NCBI GenBank assembly: GCA_002368865.1
Contig: DFDT01000086.1
Span: forward strand, 1 to 14,080
DNA from: Lachnospiraceae bacterium UBA3821
Lineage (GTDB): Bacteria > Bacillota > Clostridia > Lachnospirales > Lachnospiraceae
Direction of reading: 5' to 3'
DNA length: 14,080 bases
The notes beneath the pieces are model-generated. The model was not told the DNA's origin. It was given only the letters and a program-made list of their open reading frames with translations, and did no database searches. This document shows positions 1 through 6,515 of this stretch, piece after piece. The translations under genes and the position numbers were made by a program. Position 1 is the first letter of the stretch. Every line of letters begins with the position of its first letter.

Positions 1-67
1 CCCCAGCGCTCTTGGTAAAGAGGATCAGGTATTCGCAGGCGATATCGAGCTGGATCTGAACAAATAA
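1..67 (+). CDS. pflB: Pyruvate formate-lyase catalytic core, C-terminal end (partial)
   Basis: Reading from base 2, 21 codons end at tandem TAA stops (65-70). The peptide contains PSALGKEDQV, which matches the NALGKDDEV segment of E. coli PflB. That segment lies just before the glycyl radical domain of full-length PFL (pyruvate + CoA to acetyl-CoA + formate). In ordinary PFL the chain continues into the C-terminal domain with RVSGY. Here it goes on for only about a dozen residues (VFAGDIELDLNK) and stops. The missing domain is encoded downstream at 399-638 as a separate protein. I infer that this is the catalytic barrel subunit of a split PFL. The catalytic cysteines lie outside the window, so the identity rests on a short match plus context. 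Another glycyl radical enzyme of the PFL family is possible but less likely, given the neighbouring PFL-type radical domain and pflA. Confidence 0.72.
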   Translation, partial: PSALGKEDQVFAGDIELDLNK

Positions 68-79
68 TAAAACTAAACC

Positions 80-109
80 GGTCCGGGTGTCTCCCGCAGG
101 CACCCGACC
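80..109 (+). other. Intercistronic hairpin after the PFL core gene
   Basis: GGT (80-82) and CGGGTG (84-89) pair with CACCCG (101-106) and ACC (107-109), leaving one bulged C and an 11-nt loop. No T-run follows, so it does not look like an intrinsic terminator. It lies between the core stop codon and the Shine-Dalgarno site of the next gene (118-124). A role in mRNA processing or in setting subunit ratios is inference. Confidence 0.5.
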
Positions 110-130
110 AAACCAATAAGGAGGCACACA

Positions 131-331
131 ATGGACGAGAAGCAGATGGTTGACGATCTTGTGAAAATGTTGGATGCCGGTATGACGCAGGGTGTCGGTC
201 ACGTGAATGTGGATACCGCTGCGGAAGAGGCAACCAAAAACGTTCAGACAATGGGCTGCACGGATTGTTCCAGAACGCCGTTGGCCTGCAGTGTACCGAC
301 ACTTGAACAGGGTCTGGACGATTATCACTAA
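131..331 (+). CDS. Small glycyl-radical-domain-like protein without the radical glycine, cysteine-containing tail
   Basis: This 66-residue protein starts at an ATG six bases after AAGGAGG (118-124). Residues 7-34 (VDDLVKMLDAG, then GVGHVNVDT) match the start of the 79-residue protein encoded just downstream ([11 protein letters not shown], then GHHLNVNVL). That is the first helix and HLNVNV strand of the PFL C-terminal domain. The similarity stops at about residue 35. There is no [11 protein letters not shown] segment, so it cannot carry a glycyl radical. The rest holds C43, C46 and C53 (Cx2Cx6C) and an acidic end, GLDDYH. I do not recognise it as a named family. The position between the PFL core and the radical subunit suggests an accessory or assembly subunit of a split PFL, possibly metal- or Fe-S-binding; that role is inference. 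Confidence 0.8.
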   Translation: MDEKQMVDDLVKMLDAGMTQGVGHVNVDTAAEEATKNVQTMGCTDCSRTPLACSVPTLEQGLDDYH

Positions 332-398
332 CTGATCTTCCAATTGAGTTGATAATCGGCAACCCCATATCTATTAAAATTATAAGGAGGATATTACA

Positions 399-638
399 AT
401 GGCAAATACTGCACAGGTTGATAATCTTGTAAACTTACTGGATGGCTATGCTACCAAGGGTGGACATCATCTGAACGTTAACGTTCTGAACAGAGAGACT
501 CTTCTGGACGCTCAGAAGCATCCTGAGAACTATCCCCAGCTGACAATCCGTGTATCCGGATACGCAGTTAACTTCATCAAGTTGACTCCCGAGCAGCAGG
601 CAGACGTTATTTCCCGTACCTTCCATGAGTCAATCTGA
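399..638 (+). CDS. grcA: Stand-alone glycyl radical subunit of pyruvate formate-lyase (GrcA/YfiD-like)
   Basis: This 79-residue protein is almost wholly the C-terminal Gly_radical domain of PFL. It has the [15 protein letters not shown] segment (residues 24-38), then [19 protein letters not shown] with the radical glycine at G54, and it ends at SRTFHESI, as E. coli PflB ends at TRTFTQSM. The ATG follows AAGGAGG (384-390). In full-length PFL this domain is fused to the catalytic core. In E. coli the stand-alone GrcA (about 127 residues) is a spare part for oxygen-damaged PFL. Here the adjacent core gene stops before this domain, so I infer that this protein is the obligatory radical-bearing subunit rather than a spare. 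It would be activated by the PflA encoded at 2895-3656. The gene ends at a strong terminator. Confidence 0.9.
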   Translation: MANTAQVDNLVNLLDGYATKGGHHLNVNVLNRETLLDAQKHPENYPQLTIRVSGYAVNFIKLTPEQQADVISRTFHESI

Positions 639-663
639 TCGAAAGATACCGGAATATTATAAA

Positions 664-696
664 GGGGCAAGCATTTTTGCTTGCCCCATTTTTTAT
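664..696 (+). terminator. Intrinsic terminator of the split PFL operon
   Basis: GGGGCAAGC (664-672) pairs with GCTTGCCCC (679-687) around an ATTTTT loop and is followed by ATTTTTTAT. It lies 25 bases after the radical subunit stop codon and just before the end of the convergent gene at 707. Confidence 0.92.
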
Positions 697-706
697 GCAA
701 CATCGC

Positions 707-2704
707 TCATCGCTTTTTCTCTTCTTCTTTCACGTACTCTGCCAGCAACGGCATCAGATCATACTTTACCATATAAGGCTTACGTTCTATCAGTTTCTCT
801 TCCGTTACCAGACAGGGGTTGATCAGCCATTCTTCAGATTTTAGCCCGTCTCCGTTTTTATCCGGCCTCCACCCCCTGGAAACCATAAAGTAGCACCATC
901 TTCTGTGCTCCATTTTGGCGATCTCATACGCAAAATCATCTGCCATCAGATTTTGCATAAAATCTTCCTCCGAACCATTGTAACTCCACGCATCATTTCG
1001 ATGCAGCAGCAACACACCGTCATGACCAAAGAGCTCCGCAAGCTTATCTTTCAGCTTTATTTTAGCGGTTTTCTCATACTGATCGTAAATAAGCCGCTTC
1101 ACTTTCTCATGATATGCCAATTCACGGCTGGAATCTCTTTTAAACAGCTTCAGATGCTGCCATGCTTCCTGCTCCGTGATCGTCCGGTCAGGCATCGCAT
1201 CTCCATCCTCTGTAAATCGGAACAGCGAATACTTCAAATTGAATGCTTTTGCCATACTGTCTATATTTTCATTCAAAATATATGCAAAAGACAAAAAGCG
1301 TTTTCTGTCCTCCAGAATAGACACGTCTTTAAAAATGACTCTGTCCTTATTGTCAGAGATATAATCTGCCAGACGCCTGTCACTGTCCATTCGCAGAACG
1401 ATCGGCACATTTTCTTCCCCGTGATCCGCCAGAAACTGTTTAAGTTCCAACACACAGTGCGTTACAATATCCAGATCATCTATGGCAATTACCACATAAG
1501 TCGGCAGGTTTTGCTGGTTTTCCAAAAACTTCCGAAATTGCTTATACCGCACATCCATGTTGTGAAAATAAATATCCATCGAACCATCCGCCACATCGTC
1601 CTTCAAATGGAAGTGGTCTTTGCTCATCTCAAAAGCATCCAGACTGAAGTGGTTCGCAAATATTTCTGCTTTCTCCTGAATGTGAAAATCCAGCACATTT
1701 ACCGTGATTGGATTTTCACTGCTGACAATTCCCAGACTGAATGATTGTAAAAGCGCCTGCTGCCCTACTCCGCCGAATCCGATGATCAACAGGTTTGTAC
1801 CCCATTCTTTTGTATCAACATTCTTCTGTGTATAATAATTGTGGAGCGAATAGGTATCATACATCTTTCGCACCTGCATCTCAGCCAGATCGACCAGCTC
1901 CAGATCGAATATTTTTCCGCTCTCGGTATGCCTGTCATAAAAGTCCGCGATCATCCTGCGCACACCGTCATCATCGCAGCGGCAAAAAATCTTGGCATTG
2001 TCTGCCAGCTTCCTCTTTCTGTTTTCCCCCTCGCCCGGAGCATAAAATCCGTACAACATCTGCAGTAGGGAAAAATTGCGGATGGAAGATTCATCCAGCA
2101 GGATGATCTGCGTCGCTTTATCCACATACGCATGCTGAAACAGATATTTCAGATCCCCGGCACCTGCCTTGAAACAATCAAATTGATGGAACAAATATCC
2201 TTTTTTTAGATATTGATAGCGCTCCTCCGCTCCGATCTCCTCCGGGCTGATCACATGTACCACATACTTCTTAGCCTCATTGGCGCTTTCAAATCCATTA
2301 TTCAATATAATCTTGACATCGTCATTGTATCCAAACACCAGTATGTGCTCTTTGCCCTTATTGCGCTTAAAGATAAACGCAAACCGAAGCGCCCGTTCCA
2401 ACAGTTTGTATACGGTAGCCAAGGTACAGTAATACGCCGCAAAGATGGAAATACAATATGCATACCCAACAGCATGTACCCAGACGGAATCGGTTTTTTC
2501 AAGCGCTTCCCTGACATCCTTGATCGCAATTCCAGGCTTAAAAGCAAAGGCATTGATGCTGTTCTGCAGGATCATCAATACTTTAAAAAAGGGATTTTCA
2601 TAGGAAGAATAGTATATCACACCTTCCGTGATCGAAATGAGCAGCGCCGTCACAGCGACTACGACCAGAAATCTCCGCATTTTAAATTTATTTTTTTCTC
2701 CCAT
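707..2704 (-). CDS. Two-TM membrane protein with tandem Rossmann (TrkA-N/RCK-like) domains and C-terminal RyR-like domain
   Basis: The reading frame is open to 2761, but the ATG at 2704 follows GGAGG by six bases and the upstream 19 residues look non-native, so I take 665 residues. Membrane segments lie at about 12-33 and 75-102, with a hydrophobic stretch around 40-60 between them, as in two-TM channels. No TVGYG potassium filter is visible. A first Rossmann-like domain begins at HILVFGY (120-126) and a second at LLIIGFGGVGQQ (305-316), the latter with a glycine-rich nucleotide loop as in TrkA-N domains. The C-terminal 70 residues (about 586-653) contain EHRRW (599-603), GWRPD (611-615) and NPCLV, the pattern of bacterial RyR-repeat domains. 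I infer a nucleotide-gated membrane sensor or ion channel. Ligand and ion are unknown. It sits convergently between the radical subunit and pflA, with its own promoter, and need not be functionally tied to them. Confidence 0.8.
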   Translation of the reverse strand: MGEKNKFKMRRFLVVVAVTALLISITEGVIYYSSYENPFFKVLMILQNSINAFAFKPGIAIKDVREALEKTDSVWVHAVGYAYCISIFAAYYCTLATVYKLLERALRFAFIFKRNKGKEHILVFGYNDDVKIILNNGFESANEAKKYVVHVISPEEIGAEERYQYLKKGYLFHQFDCFKAGAGDLKYLFQHAYVDKATQIILLDESSIRNFSLLQMLYGFYAPGEGENRKRKLADNAKIFCRCDDDGVRRMIADFYDRHTESGKIFDLELVDLAEMQVRKMYDTYSLHNYYTQKNVDTKEWGTNLLIIGFGGVGQQALLQSFSLGIVSSENPITVNVLDFHIQEKAEIFANHFSLDAFEMSKDHFHLKDDVADGSMDIYFHNMDVRYKQFRKFLENQQNLPTYVVIAIDDLDIVTHCVLELKQFLADHGEENVPIVLRMDSDRRLADYISDNKDRVIFKDVSILEDRKRFLSFAYILNENIDSMAKAFNLKYSLFRFTEDGDAMPDRTITEQEAWQHLKLFKRDSSRELAYHEKVKRLIYDQYEKTAKIKLKDKLAELFGHDGVLLLHRNDAWSYNGSEEDFMQNLMADDFAYEIAKMEHRRWCYFMVSRGWRPDKNGDGLKSEEWLINPCLVTEEKLIERKPYMVKYDLMPLLAEYVKEEEKKR

Positions 2705-2765
2705 GTCGTTCCTCCGTATTGCTGCTGCCCTGACGCAAATTCTGATAGGAATAAAATACATTTAT

Positions 2766-2794
2766 ATTCTACAACAACAGCTTTTTTTTGACAA
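2766..2794 (-). promoter_or_regulatory. Sigma-A-type promoter of the RyR-domain gene
   Basis: On the minus strand TTGTCA (2794-2789) and TAGAAT (2771-2766) are separated by exactly 17 bases. The -10 lies about 60 bases upstream of the ATG at 2704. Each hexamer has five consensus matches. It also supports the shorter start, because the longer reading frame would begin almost on top of the -10. Confidence 0.6.
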
Positions 2795-2832
2795 TAGTCG
2801 GAACCCAGATCGTCTCTTTTTTCATCTGGCTC

Positions 2833-2861
2833 TTTTTATTTGTACCAAATTAAGCTATAAT
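2833..2861 (+). promoter_or_regulatory. Probable pflA promoter
   Basis: A perfect TATAAT at 2856-2861 lies 33 bases before the pflA start. The -35 at 17-bp spacing (TTTTTA, 2833-2838) is weak. The promoter is inferred mainly from the -10 and from the intergenic position downstream of a divergent gene. Confidence 0.5.
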
Positions 2862-2894
2862 AGATTTAACATATATTTGGAAAGGAATGGTCAT

Positions 2895-3656
2895 ATGCAA
2901 GGAAGAATTCATTCATTGGAGAGTTTTGGAACAGTTGACGGCCCGGGCACCCGTTTTGTGGTATTTGTGCAGGGCTGCCCTATGCGCTGCGCTTATTGTC
3001 ACAACCCGGATACCTGGGAGATGAATGCGGGTACTTTGATGGAACCTGCGGAAATCATTGCACAATATGAGCACAATCTGCCCTTTTATCAAAATGGAGG
3101 CGGTATCACCGTAACCGGCGGGGAACCTTTGATGCAGATTGATTTTCTGATCGATCTGTTTACACTGGCAAAAGAGAAAAATATCCATACCTGTATTGAT
3201 TCCTCCGGCATCGCTTTTAATCCGGACAACGCAGAGCTTATGAAGAAATTTGATAAGCTCATGACACTGACTGATCTGGTAATGTTAGACATTAAGCATA
3301 TTGACCCCGAGAAGCACAAGGAACTGGTGAAGCAGCCCAATACCAATATTTTGAAATTTGCGGCTTATCTGGATGAGAAGCATGTGGACATGTGGATCCG
3401 GCATGTCATCGTACCGGGCTACACCGACGATGACGAGTACCTTTTCCAGCTGGGTTATTTTATCGGTCAATTCTCCAACCTAAAGGCTTTGGACGCCCTT
3501 CCCTACCATACTATGGGCGAAAGTAAATATGAAAAACTGGGCATCGAATATCGCCTTAAGGGAGTACCGCCTATGGATAAATCCAAATTGATCGAGAAAA
3601 AAGAGGTCATCCTGAACGGTATTCGCAAGCGCAGGTCGGAAATGAAGGGTTTATAA
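2895..3656 (+). CDS. pflA: Pyruvate formate-lyase activating enzyme (radical SAM)
   Basis: The frame is open far upstream, but homology begins at MQGRIHSLESFGTVDGPG, matching E. coli PflA (GRIHSFESCGTVDGPG). The ATG at 2895 follows GGAAAGGA (2879-2886), giving 253 residues, close to the family length of about 246. The radical SAM cluster motif CxxxCxxC is C28, C32, C35 within GCPMRCAYCHNPDTW. GGEP (75-78) is the SAM-binding motif, and LDIKH and HVIVPGYTD are conserved strands. The enzyme reductively cleaves SAM to abstract hydrogen from the PFL glycine, here presumably G54 of the separate 79-residue subunit. It needs a low-potential electron donor; the ferredoxin gene follows directly. The stand-alone domain raises the question of whether this PflA recognises the small protein alone or only the assembled complex. 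Confidence 0.96.
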   Translation: MQGRIHSLESFGTVDGPGTRFVVFVQGCPMRCAYCHNPDTWEMNAGTLMEPAEIIAQYEHNLPFYQNGGGITVTGGEPLMQIDFLIDLFTLAKEKNIHTCIDSSGIAFNPDNAELMKKFDKLMTLTDLVMLDIKHIDPEKHKELVKQPNTNILKFAAYLDEKHVDMWIRHVIVPGYTDDDEYLFQLGYFIGQFSNLKALDALPYHTMGESKYEKLGIEYRLKGVPPMDKSKLIEKKEVILNGIRKRRSEMKGL

Positions 3657-3675
3657 AAAATTTATGGGATTCTAC

Positions 3676-3704
3676 TTGAATTGCATAGGTATTTGTATTA
3701 CAAT
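3676..3704 (+). promoter_or_regulatory. Promoter of the ferredoxin gene
   Basis: TTGAAT (3676-3681) and TACAAT (3699-3704) are separated by exactly 17 bases. They lie between the pflA stop and the ferredoxin ribosome binding site, so the ferredoxin can be made independently of pflA. No terminator was seen between pflA and this promoter, so readthrough is also possible. Confidence 0.7.
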
Positions 3705-3755
3705 AGTAACAGTGAGATTGATATGAATTTATCAAACAAAAGGAGGGATTCTATT

Positions 3756-3926
3756 ATGGCATTCGTAATCGGTGAAGCTTGTGTAGCATGTGGTGCTTGT
3801 GAAGCTCAGTGCCCTGTTGGTGCGATCAGCATGGGAGATGGCAAATTTGAGATTGATCCCGATAAGTGCATCAGCTGCGGTTCCTGCGCAGGTCAGTGCC
3901 CTGTTGGTACCATCTCTGAGGAATAA
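3756..3926 (+). CDS. 2[4Fe-4S] ferredoxin, clostridial type
   Basis: This 56-residue protein is the length of classical clostridial ferredoxins. It starts at the ATG after AAAGGAGG (3739-3746); an in-frame extension further upstream overlaps the promoter and is rejected. Two CxxCxxCxxxCP motifs are visible: C9, C12, C15, C19 and C38, C41, C44, C48, which give two [4Fe-4S] clusters with the last cysteine of each motif bound to the other cluster in the known fold. The protein is a soluble low-potential electron carrier. In anaerobes its usual partners are pyruvate:ferredoxin oxidoreductase, hydrogenase and radical SAM enzymes. The position right after pflA makes it a candidate reductant of the PflA cluster, which is inference. 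A strong terminator follows. Confidence 0.95.
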   Translation: MAFVIGEACVACGACEAQCPVGAISMGDGKFEIDPDKCISCGSCAGQCPVGTISEE

Positions 3927-3955
3927 GCAATCTTAATCTCAACCATGAGAGCAAG

Positions 3956-3987
3956 GGGCTTGCGAAAATAATTTCGCAAGCTCTTTT
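3956..3987 (+). terminator. Terminator between ferredoxin and the convergent merR-like gene
   Basis: GGGCTTGCGAAA (3956-3967) pairs with TTTCGCAAGCTC (3972-3983, one G-T pair) around ATAA, followed by TTTT. The stop codon of the minus-strand gene overlaps the T-run. The minus-strand side lacks a good T-run, so it is mainly a plus-strand terminator. Confidence 0.85.
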
Positions 3988-4576
3988 ACTTTCTCCAAAA
4001 CCACTTTGATCTGCTCGGTTCACGCTGACCGCTTTTCTCTCGGAGCAGCTCGTCCACCTTTTTGTAATGTTCTTCCGCGAGCTCCATCACTTTGCGATCC
4101 CGCTCCTCTTCCCGCTCCTCCTGCATCCGAAACTGATAATCCATTTCTTTTAAGACGCTTTCCCGAATTTGCCGCACCAGCTCCGCGTTATTTTCCTGAA
4201 CTGCCTGTCGGATCATCTGTTGCAGAACCCACTGTAATCGCTGCGTTTTTTTCCCTTGATCTTCCGGCAACGGGTGTTCCTCCAAGGCAATGGACGATGC
4301 CGCACCGTCAACCATCATGGCTGTTCCCTCCACTCCCTGCGTCAATACATCAAATTTTCCGTCCTTTAACAGCAATCTGATCGCTTTCAACTGTAATCCA
4401 CTCTCCTTCATTGTCTTAATCTGTTTAAATCTCTCAACGTCCTCCTCCGTATAATATCGATGCCCCTGCTCATTCCGCTTGATGGGAAGCTGAAGCTCCT
4501 CCTCCCAATATCGAAGTACATGACTTTCCACCTGCACCTCCTTTGCCGCATCTGAGATCAATAAACTGCTTTCCAT
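3986..4576 (-). CDS. MerR-family DNA-binding protein with long C-terminal coiled coil
   Basis: The ATG at 4576 follows AAGGAGG by seven bases, giving 196 residues; a longer frame to 4633 lacks this support. Residues 5-70 form a MerR-type winged helix: ISDAAKEVQVESHVLRYWEEE, then the wing GHRYYTEEDVERF. The middle is low-complexity. About residues 115-180 are rich in E, R, K and Q with MQEEREEERDRKVMEL, a predicted coiled coil similar to the DUF3967/RacA-like class. The tail is basic (SRSKWFWRK). No effector-binding domain or metal-binding cysteines are visible. It may be a transcription regulator or, like RacA, a DNA-organising protein; the sequence does not decide. It is downstream of dnaB, separated by a hairpin terminator and with no clear promoter of its own, so readthrough from the dnaB operon is plausible. 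Confidence 0.82.
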   Translation of the reverse strand: MESSLLISDAAKEVQVESHVLRYWEEELQLPIKRNEQGHRYYTEEDVERFKQIKTMKESGLQLKAIRLLLKDGKFDVLTQGVEGTAMMVDGAASSIALEEHPLPEDQGKKTQRLQWVLQQMIRQAVQENNAELVRQIRESVLKEMDYQFRMQEEREEERDRKVMELAEEHYKKVDELLREKSGQREPSRSKWFWRK

Positions 4577-4629
4577 ATTCTTTCCTCCTTTTTTAGCGCA
4601 TTTGCCCGCTCTTTTGCAGTCCTGTTTGT

Positions 4630-4672
4630 TCACACAAATAAAGAGAATGAGGCTTCTTTGCTCATTCTCTTT
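4630..4672 (-). terminator. Probable terminator after dnaB
   Basis: On the minus strand AAAGAGAATGAG (4672-4661) pairs perfectly with CTCATTCTCTTT (4651-4640) around a nine-base loop, followed by the T-rich ATTTGTGTGA. The stem is A-T rich and the T-run interrupted, so termination may be partial and allow expression of the merR-like gene. Confidence 0.6.
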
Positions 4673-4695
4673 CGTAAGTCGACTTATAGATCCAA

Positions 4696-6054
4696 TTAAT
4701 GCTCTTCGTTTTTTCTGGCTCGCTCCAGATTCGCAAATTTCGTGTACTCAGCCAGCCAAGCCAGCTCGATGGTACCGATTGGTCCACGCCTCTGCTTTGC
4801 TATGATGATCTCCGAAATTCCCTTTTTCTCCGTATCCGGGTGATAATAATCATCACGATAAATAAACATTACCACGTCTGCATCCTGCTCAATGGCTCCG
4901 GATTCTCTCAGATCCGACAGCATCGGTCTGTGATCAGGTCTCTGCTCTACCGCACGGGACAGCTGCGACAACGCAAGCACCGGTACATCCAATTCACGTG
5001 CCAGACCTTTCAGCGCCCTGGAAATATCAGCGATCTCCTGCTGCCTGGAATCCGTCCTTCCCGAACCCGACATCAGCTGCAGGTAATCAATGATGATCAT
5101 GGACAGACCTTGCTCCAGCTTCAGCTTTCTGCACTTGGAGCGAAGCTCCGAAACAGTGATCCCGGGGGTATCGTCGATCATCAGCTTGGACTTGCCGATC
5201 ACACCCGCGCTCTCGATCAGCCGCTCCCAATCCTGGTCATTCAGCTGTCCGGTTCGGATCTTCTGCGCATCCACACTGGATTCCAGTGAAAACATACGCT
5301 CTATCAGCTGCTCTTTGCTCATCTCCAGACTGAACACCACCACGGGAAGGTCCTTCTTAAATGCCACATATTGTGCCACATTGAGCACAAATGCGGTCTT
5401 TCCCATGGAAGGACGGGCGGCGATCAACACCAGGTCAGAATTTTGCATGCCTGCGGTTTTAAAGTCCAGATCCGTAAATCCCGTAGGAATTCCTGTGACG
5501 CTGCCCTTGTTCCGGGAAGCCTGCTCAATGCGGTTCATGGCGTTCATGACCACCTGCCGGATGGGTACAAAATCCTCCGAATTCCGCCTCTGGAGCAGCT
5601 GAAACATCCGCTTCTCCGTATCTTCCAGAATAAACTCCAACGTCTCTTTGCCGGCATAACAATTATTGGCTATCTCTTCATTCAGACGGATCATTTTGCG
5701 CAGCAATGATTTCTCCGCCACAATATTGGCATAATATTTTACATTTACCGAAGTAGGAACCGCTGTCATCAGCGTTCTCATAGCATCTACACTGTACATC
5801 TCCGGCGGCAGATCCTTCTCCCGAAGCTTATCCTGTAAAACAACCACATCTATCGGCTTACCGCTGTCTGTGATCTCCAGAATTGTGTCAAAAAAGATGC
5901 CATACTGTCTGTTATAAAAATCTTCCCCTGTCAATAGCTCAGCCGCGGCACCGACTGCCCCTTCGCCCACGATCATGGACCCGATCACGGCCTGTTCTGC
6001 CTCCGTGTTATGCGGCATTACCCTTTTTAAAACATTTTCATCTGCTCCGGGCAT
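4696..6054 (-). CDS. dnaB: Replicative DNA helicase DnaB (DnaC in Bacillus)
   Basis: This 452-residue protein has the family's usual length. The N-terminal primase-interaction domain starts at PHNTEAEQAVIGSMI (14-28). The RecA-like motor has Walker A ARPSMGKT (213-220), Walker B IIIDYLQL (320-327), and SQLSRAVEQRPDHRPMLSD with the conserved DLRESGAIEQDAD segment. The arginine-finger region is AKQRRGP (419-425). The hexamer unwinds DNA ahead of the fork and recruits primase. The ATG follows GGAGG by six bases, and that site lies inside the last codons of rplI, whose stop ends one base before this start. The two genes are therefore tightly coupled. No intein or disruption is present. Confidence 0.98.
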   Translation of the reverse strand: MPGADENVLKRVMPHNTEAEQAVIGSMIVGEGAVGAAAELLTGEDFYNRQYGIFFDTILEITDSGKPIDVVVLQDKLREKDLPPEMYSVDAMRTLMTAVPTSVNVKYYANIVAEKSLLRKMIRLNEEIANNCYAGKETLEFILEDTEKRMFQLLQRRNSEDFVPIRQVVMNAMNRIEQASRNKGSVTGIPTGFTDLDFKTAGMQNSDLVLIAARPSMGKTAFVLNVAQYVAFKKDLPVVVFSLEMSKEQLIERMFSLESSVDAQKIRTGQLNDQDWERLIESAGVIGKSKLMIDDTPGITVSELRSKCRKLKLEQGLSMIIIDYLQLMSGSGRTDSRQQEIADISRALKGLARELDVPVLALSQLSRAVEQRPDHRPMLSDLRESGAIEQDADVVMFIYRDDYYHPDTEKKGISEIIIAKQRRGPIGTIELAWLAEYTKFANLERARKNEEH

Positions 6055-6055
6055 C

Positions 6056-6502
6056 TTATGCCTCCGTCACTTTTACAGTCAACTTTGCGTTCACCTGCGG
6101 ATGCAGCTTCACACTCACCTCATAACTTCCGATCGACTTTAACGCCTCAGGAAGCTGAATTTTCTTCTTATCGACCTCAAGCTTATGCTGCTCTTTCAGG
6201 GCCGCTGCAATTTCCTTACTGGAAACAGAGCCAAATGTCTTGCCGCCCTCTCCGGCTTTGATCGCCACCACAACCTGCTTGGTCTCCAAATCCTTTGCCA
6301 ACGCCTGCGCCGCCTCCAGCTGCTCCTTTGCGATCTTTGCGTCATTTGCCTTGTGGAGCTTCAAGTCATTCCTATTCTGCGCTGTCGCTTCCACACCGAT
6401 CTTCTTCGGCAGGATATAATTTCTGGCGTAGCCGTCGCTGGCCTCTATAATATCGCCTTTCTTGCCCAATTTCTTCTCATCCTGAAGTAATATGATCTTC
6501 AT
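6056..6502 (-). CDS. rplI: 50S ribosomal protein L9 (bL9)
   Basis: This 148-residue protein starts at MKIILLQDEKKLGKKGD, the normal L9 N-terminus; the reading frame extends 26 codons further but into the 3' end of gdpP. AGGAGG lies eight bases upstream of the chosen ATG and overlaps the gdpP stop codon. Residues 13-40 hold the L9 signature GKKGDIIEASDGYARNYILP and the KKIGVEAT that follows. After the long connecting helix comes the C-terminal rRNA-binding domain with GKTFGSVSSKEIAAAL. It binds 23S rRNA near the L1 stalk. The order gdpP-rplI-dnaB is the common Firmicutes arrangement. Confidence 0.98.
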   Translation of the reverse strand: MKIILLQDEKKLGKKGDIIEASDGYARNYILPKKIGVEATAQNRNDLKLHKANDAKIAKEQLEAAQALAKDLETKQVVVAIKAGEGGKTFGSVSSKEIAAALKEQHKLEVDKKKIQLPEALKSIGSYEVSVKLHPQVNAKLTVKVTEA

Positions 6503-6515
6503 CTCTGTTATCCTC

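Noticed and set aside
131..638. The two small PFL-domain genes as frameshifted pieces of one full-length PFL C-terminus
   Set aside because: Each has its own start and AAGGAGG site, they are homologous to each other rather than complementary halves, and the core ends in tandem stops; no single indel would restore one protein.
625..822. A 65-codon frame overlapping the end of the radical subunit and the terminator
   Set aside because: It runs through the GGGGCAAGC terminator hairpin and into the antisense of the convergent gene; nothing supports translation.
905..1744. A 279-codon plus-strand open frame opposite the RyR-domain gene
   Set aside because: It is antisense to a gene with clear domains; the composition is unlike a real protein and no Shine-Dalgarno site precedes it.
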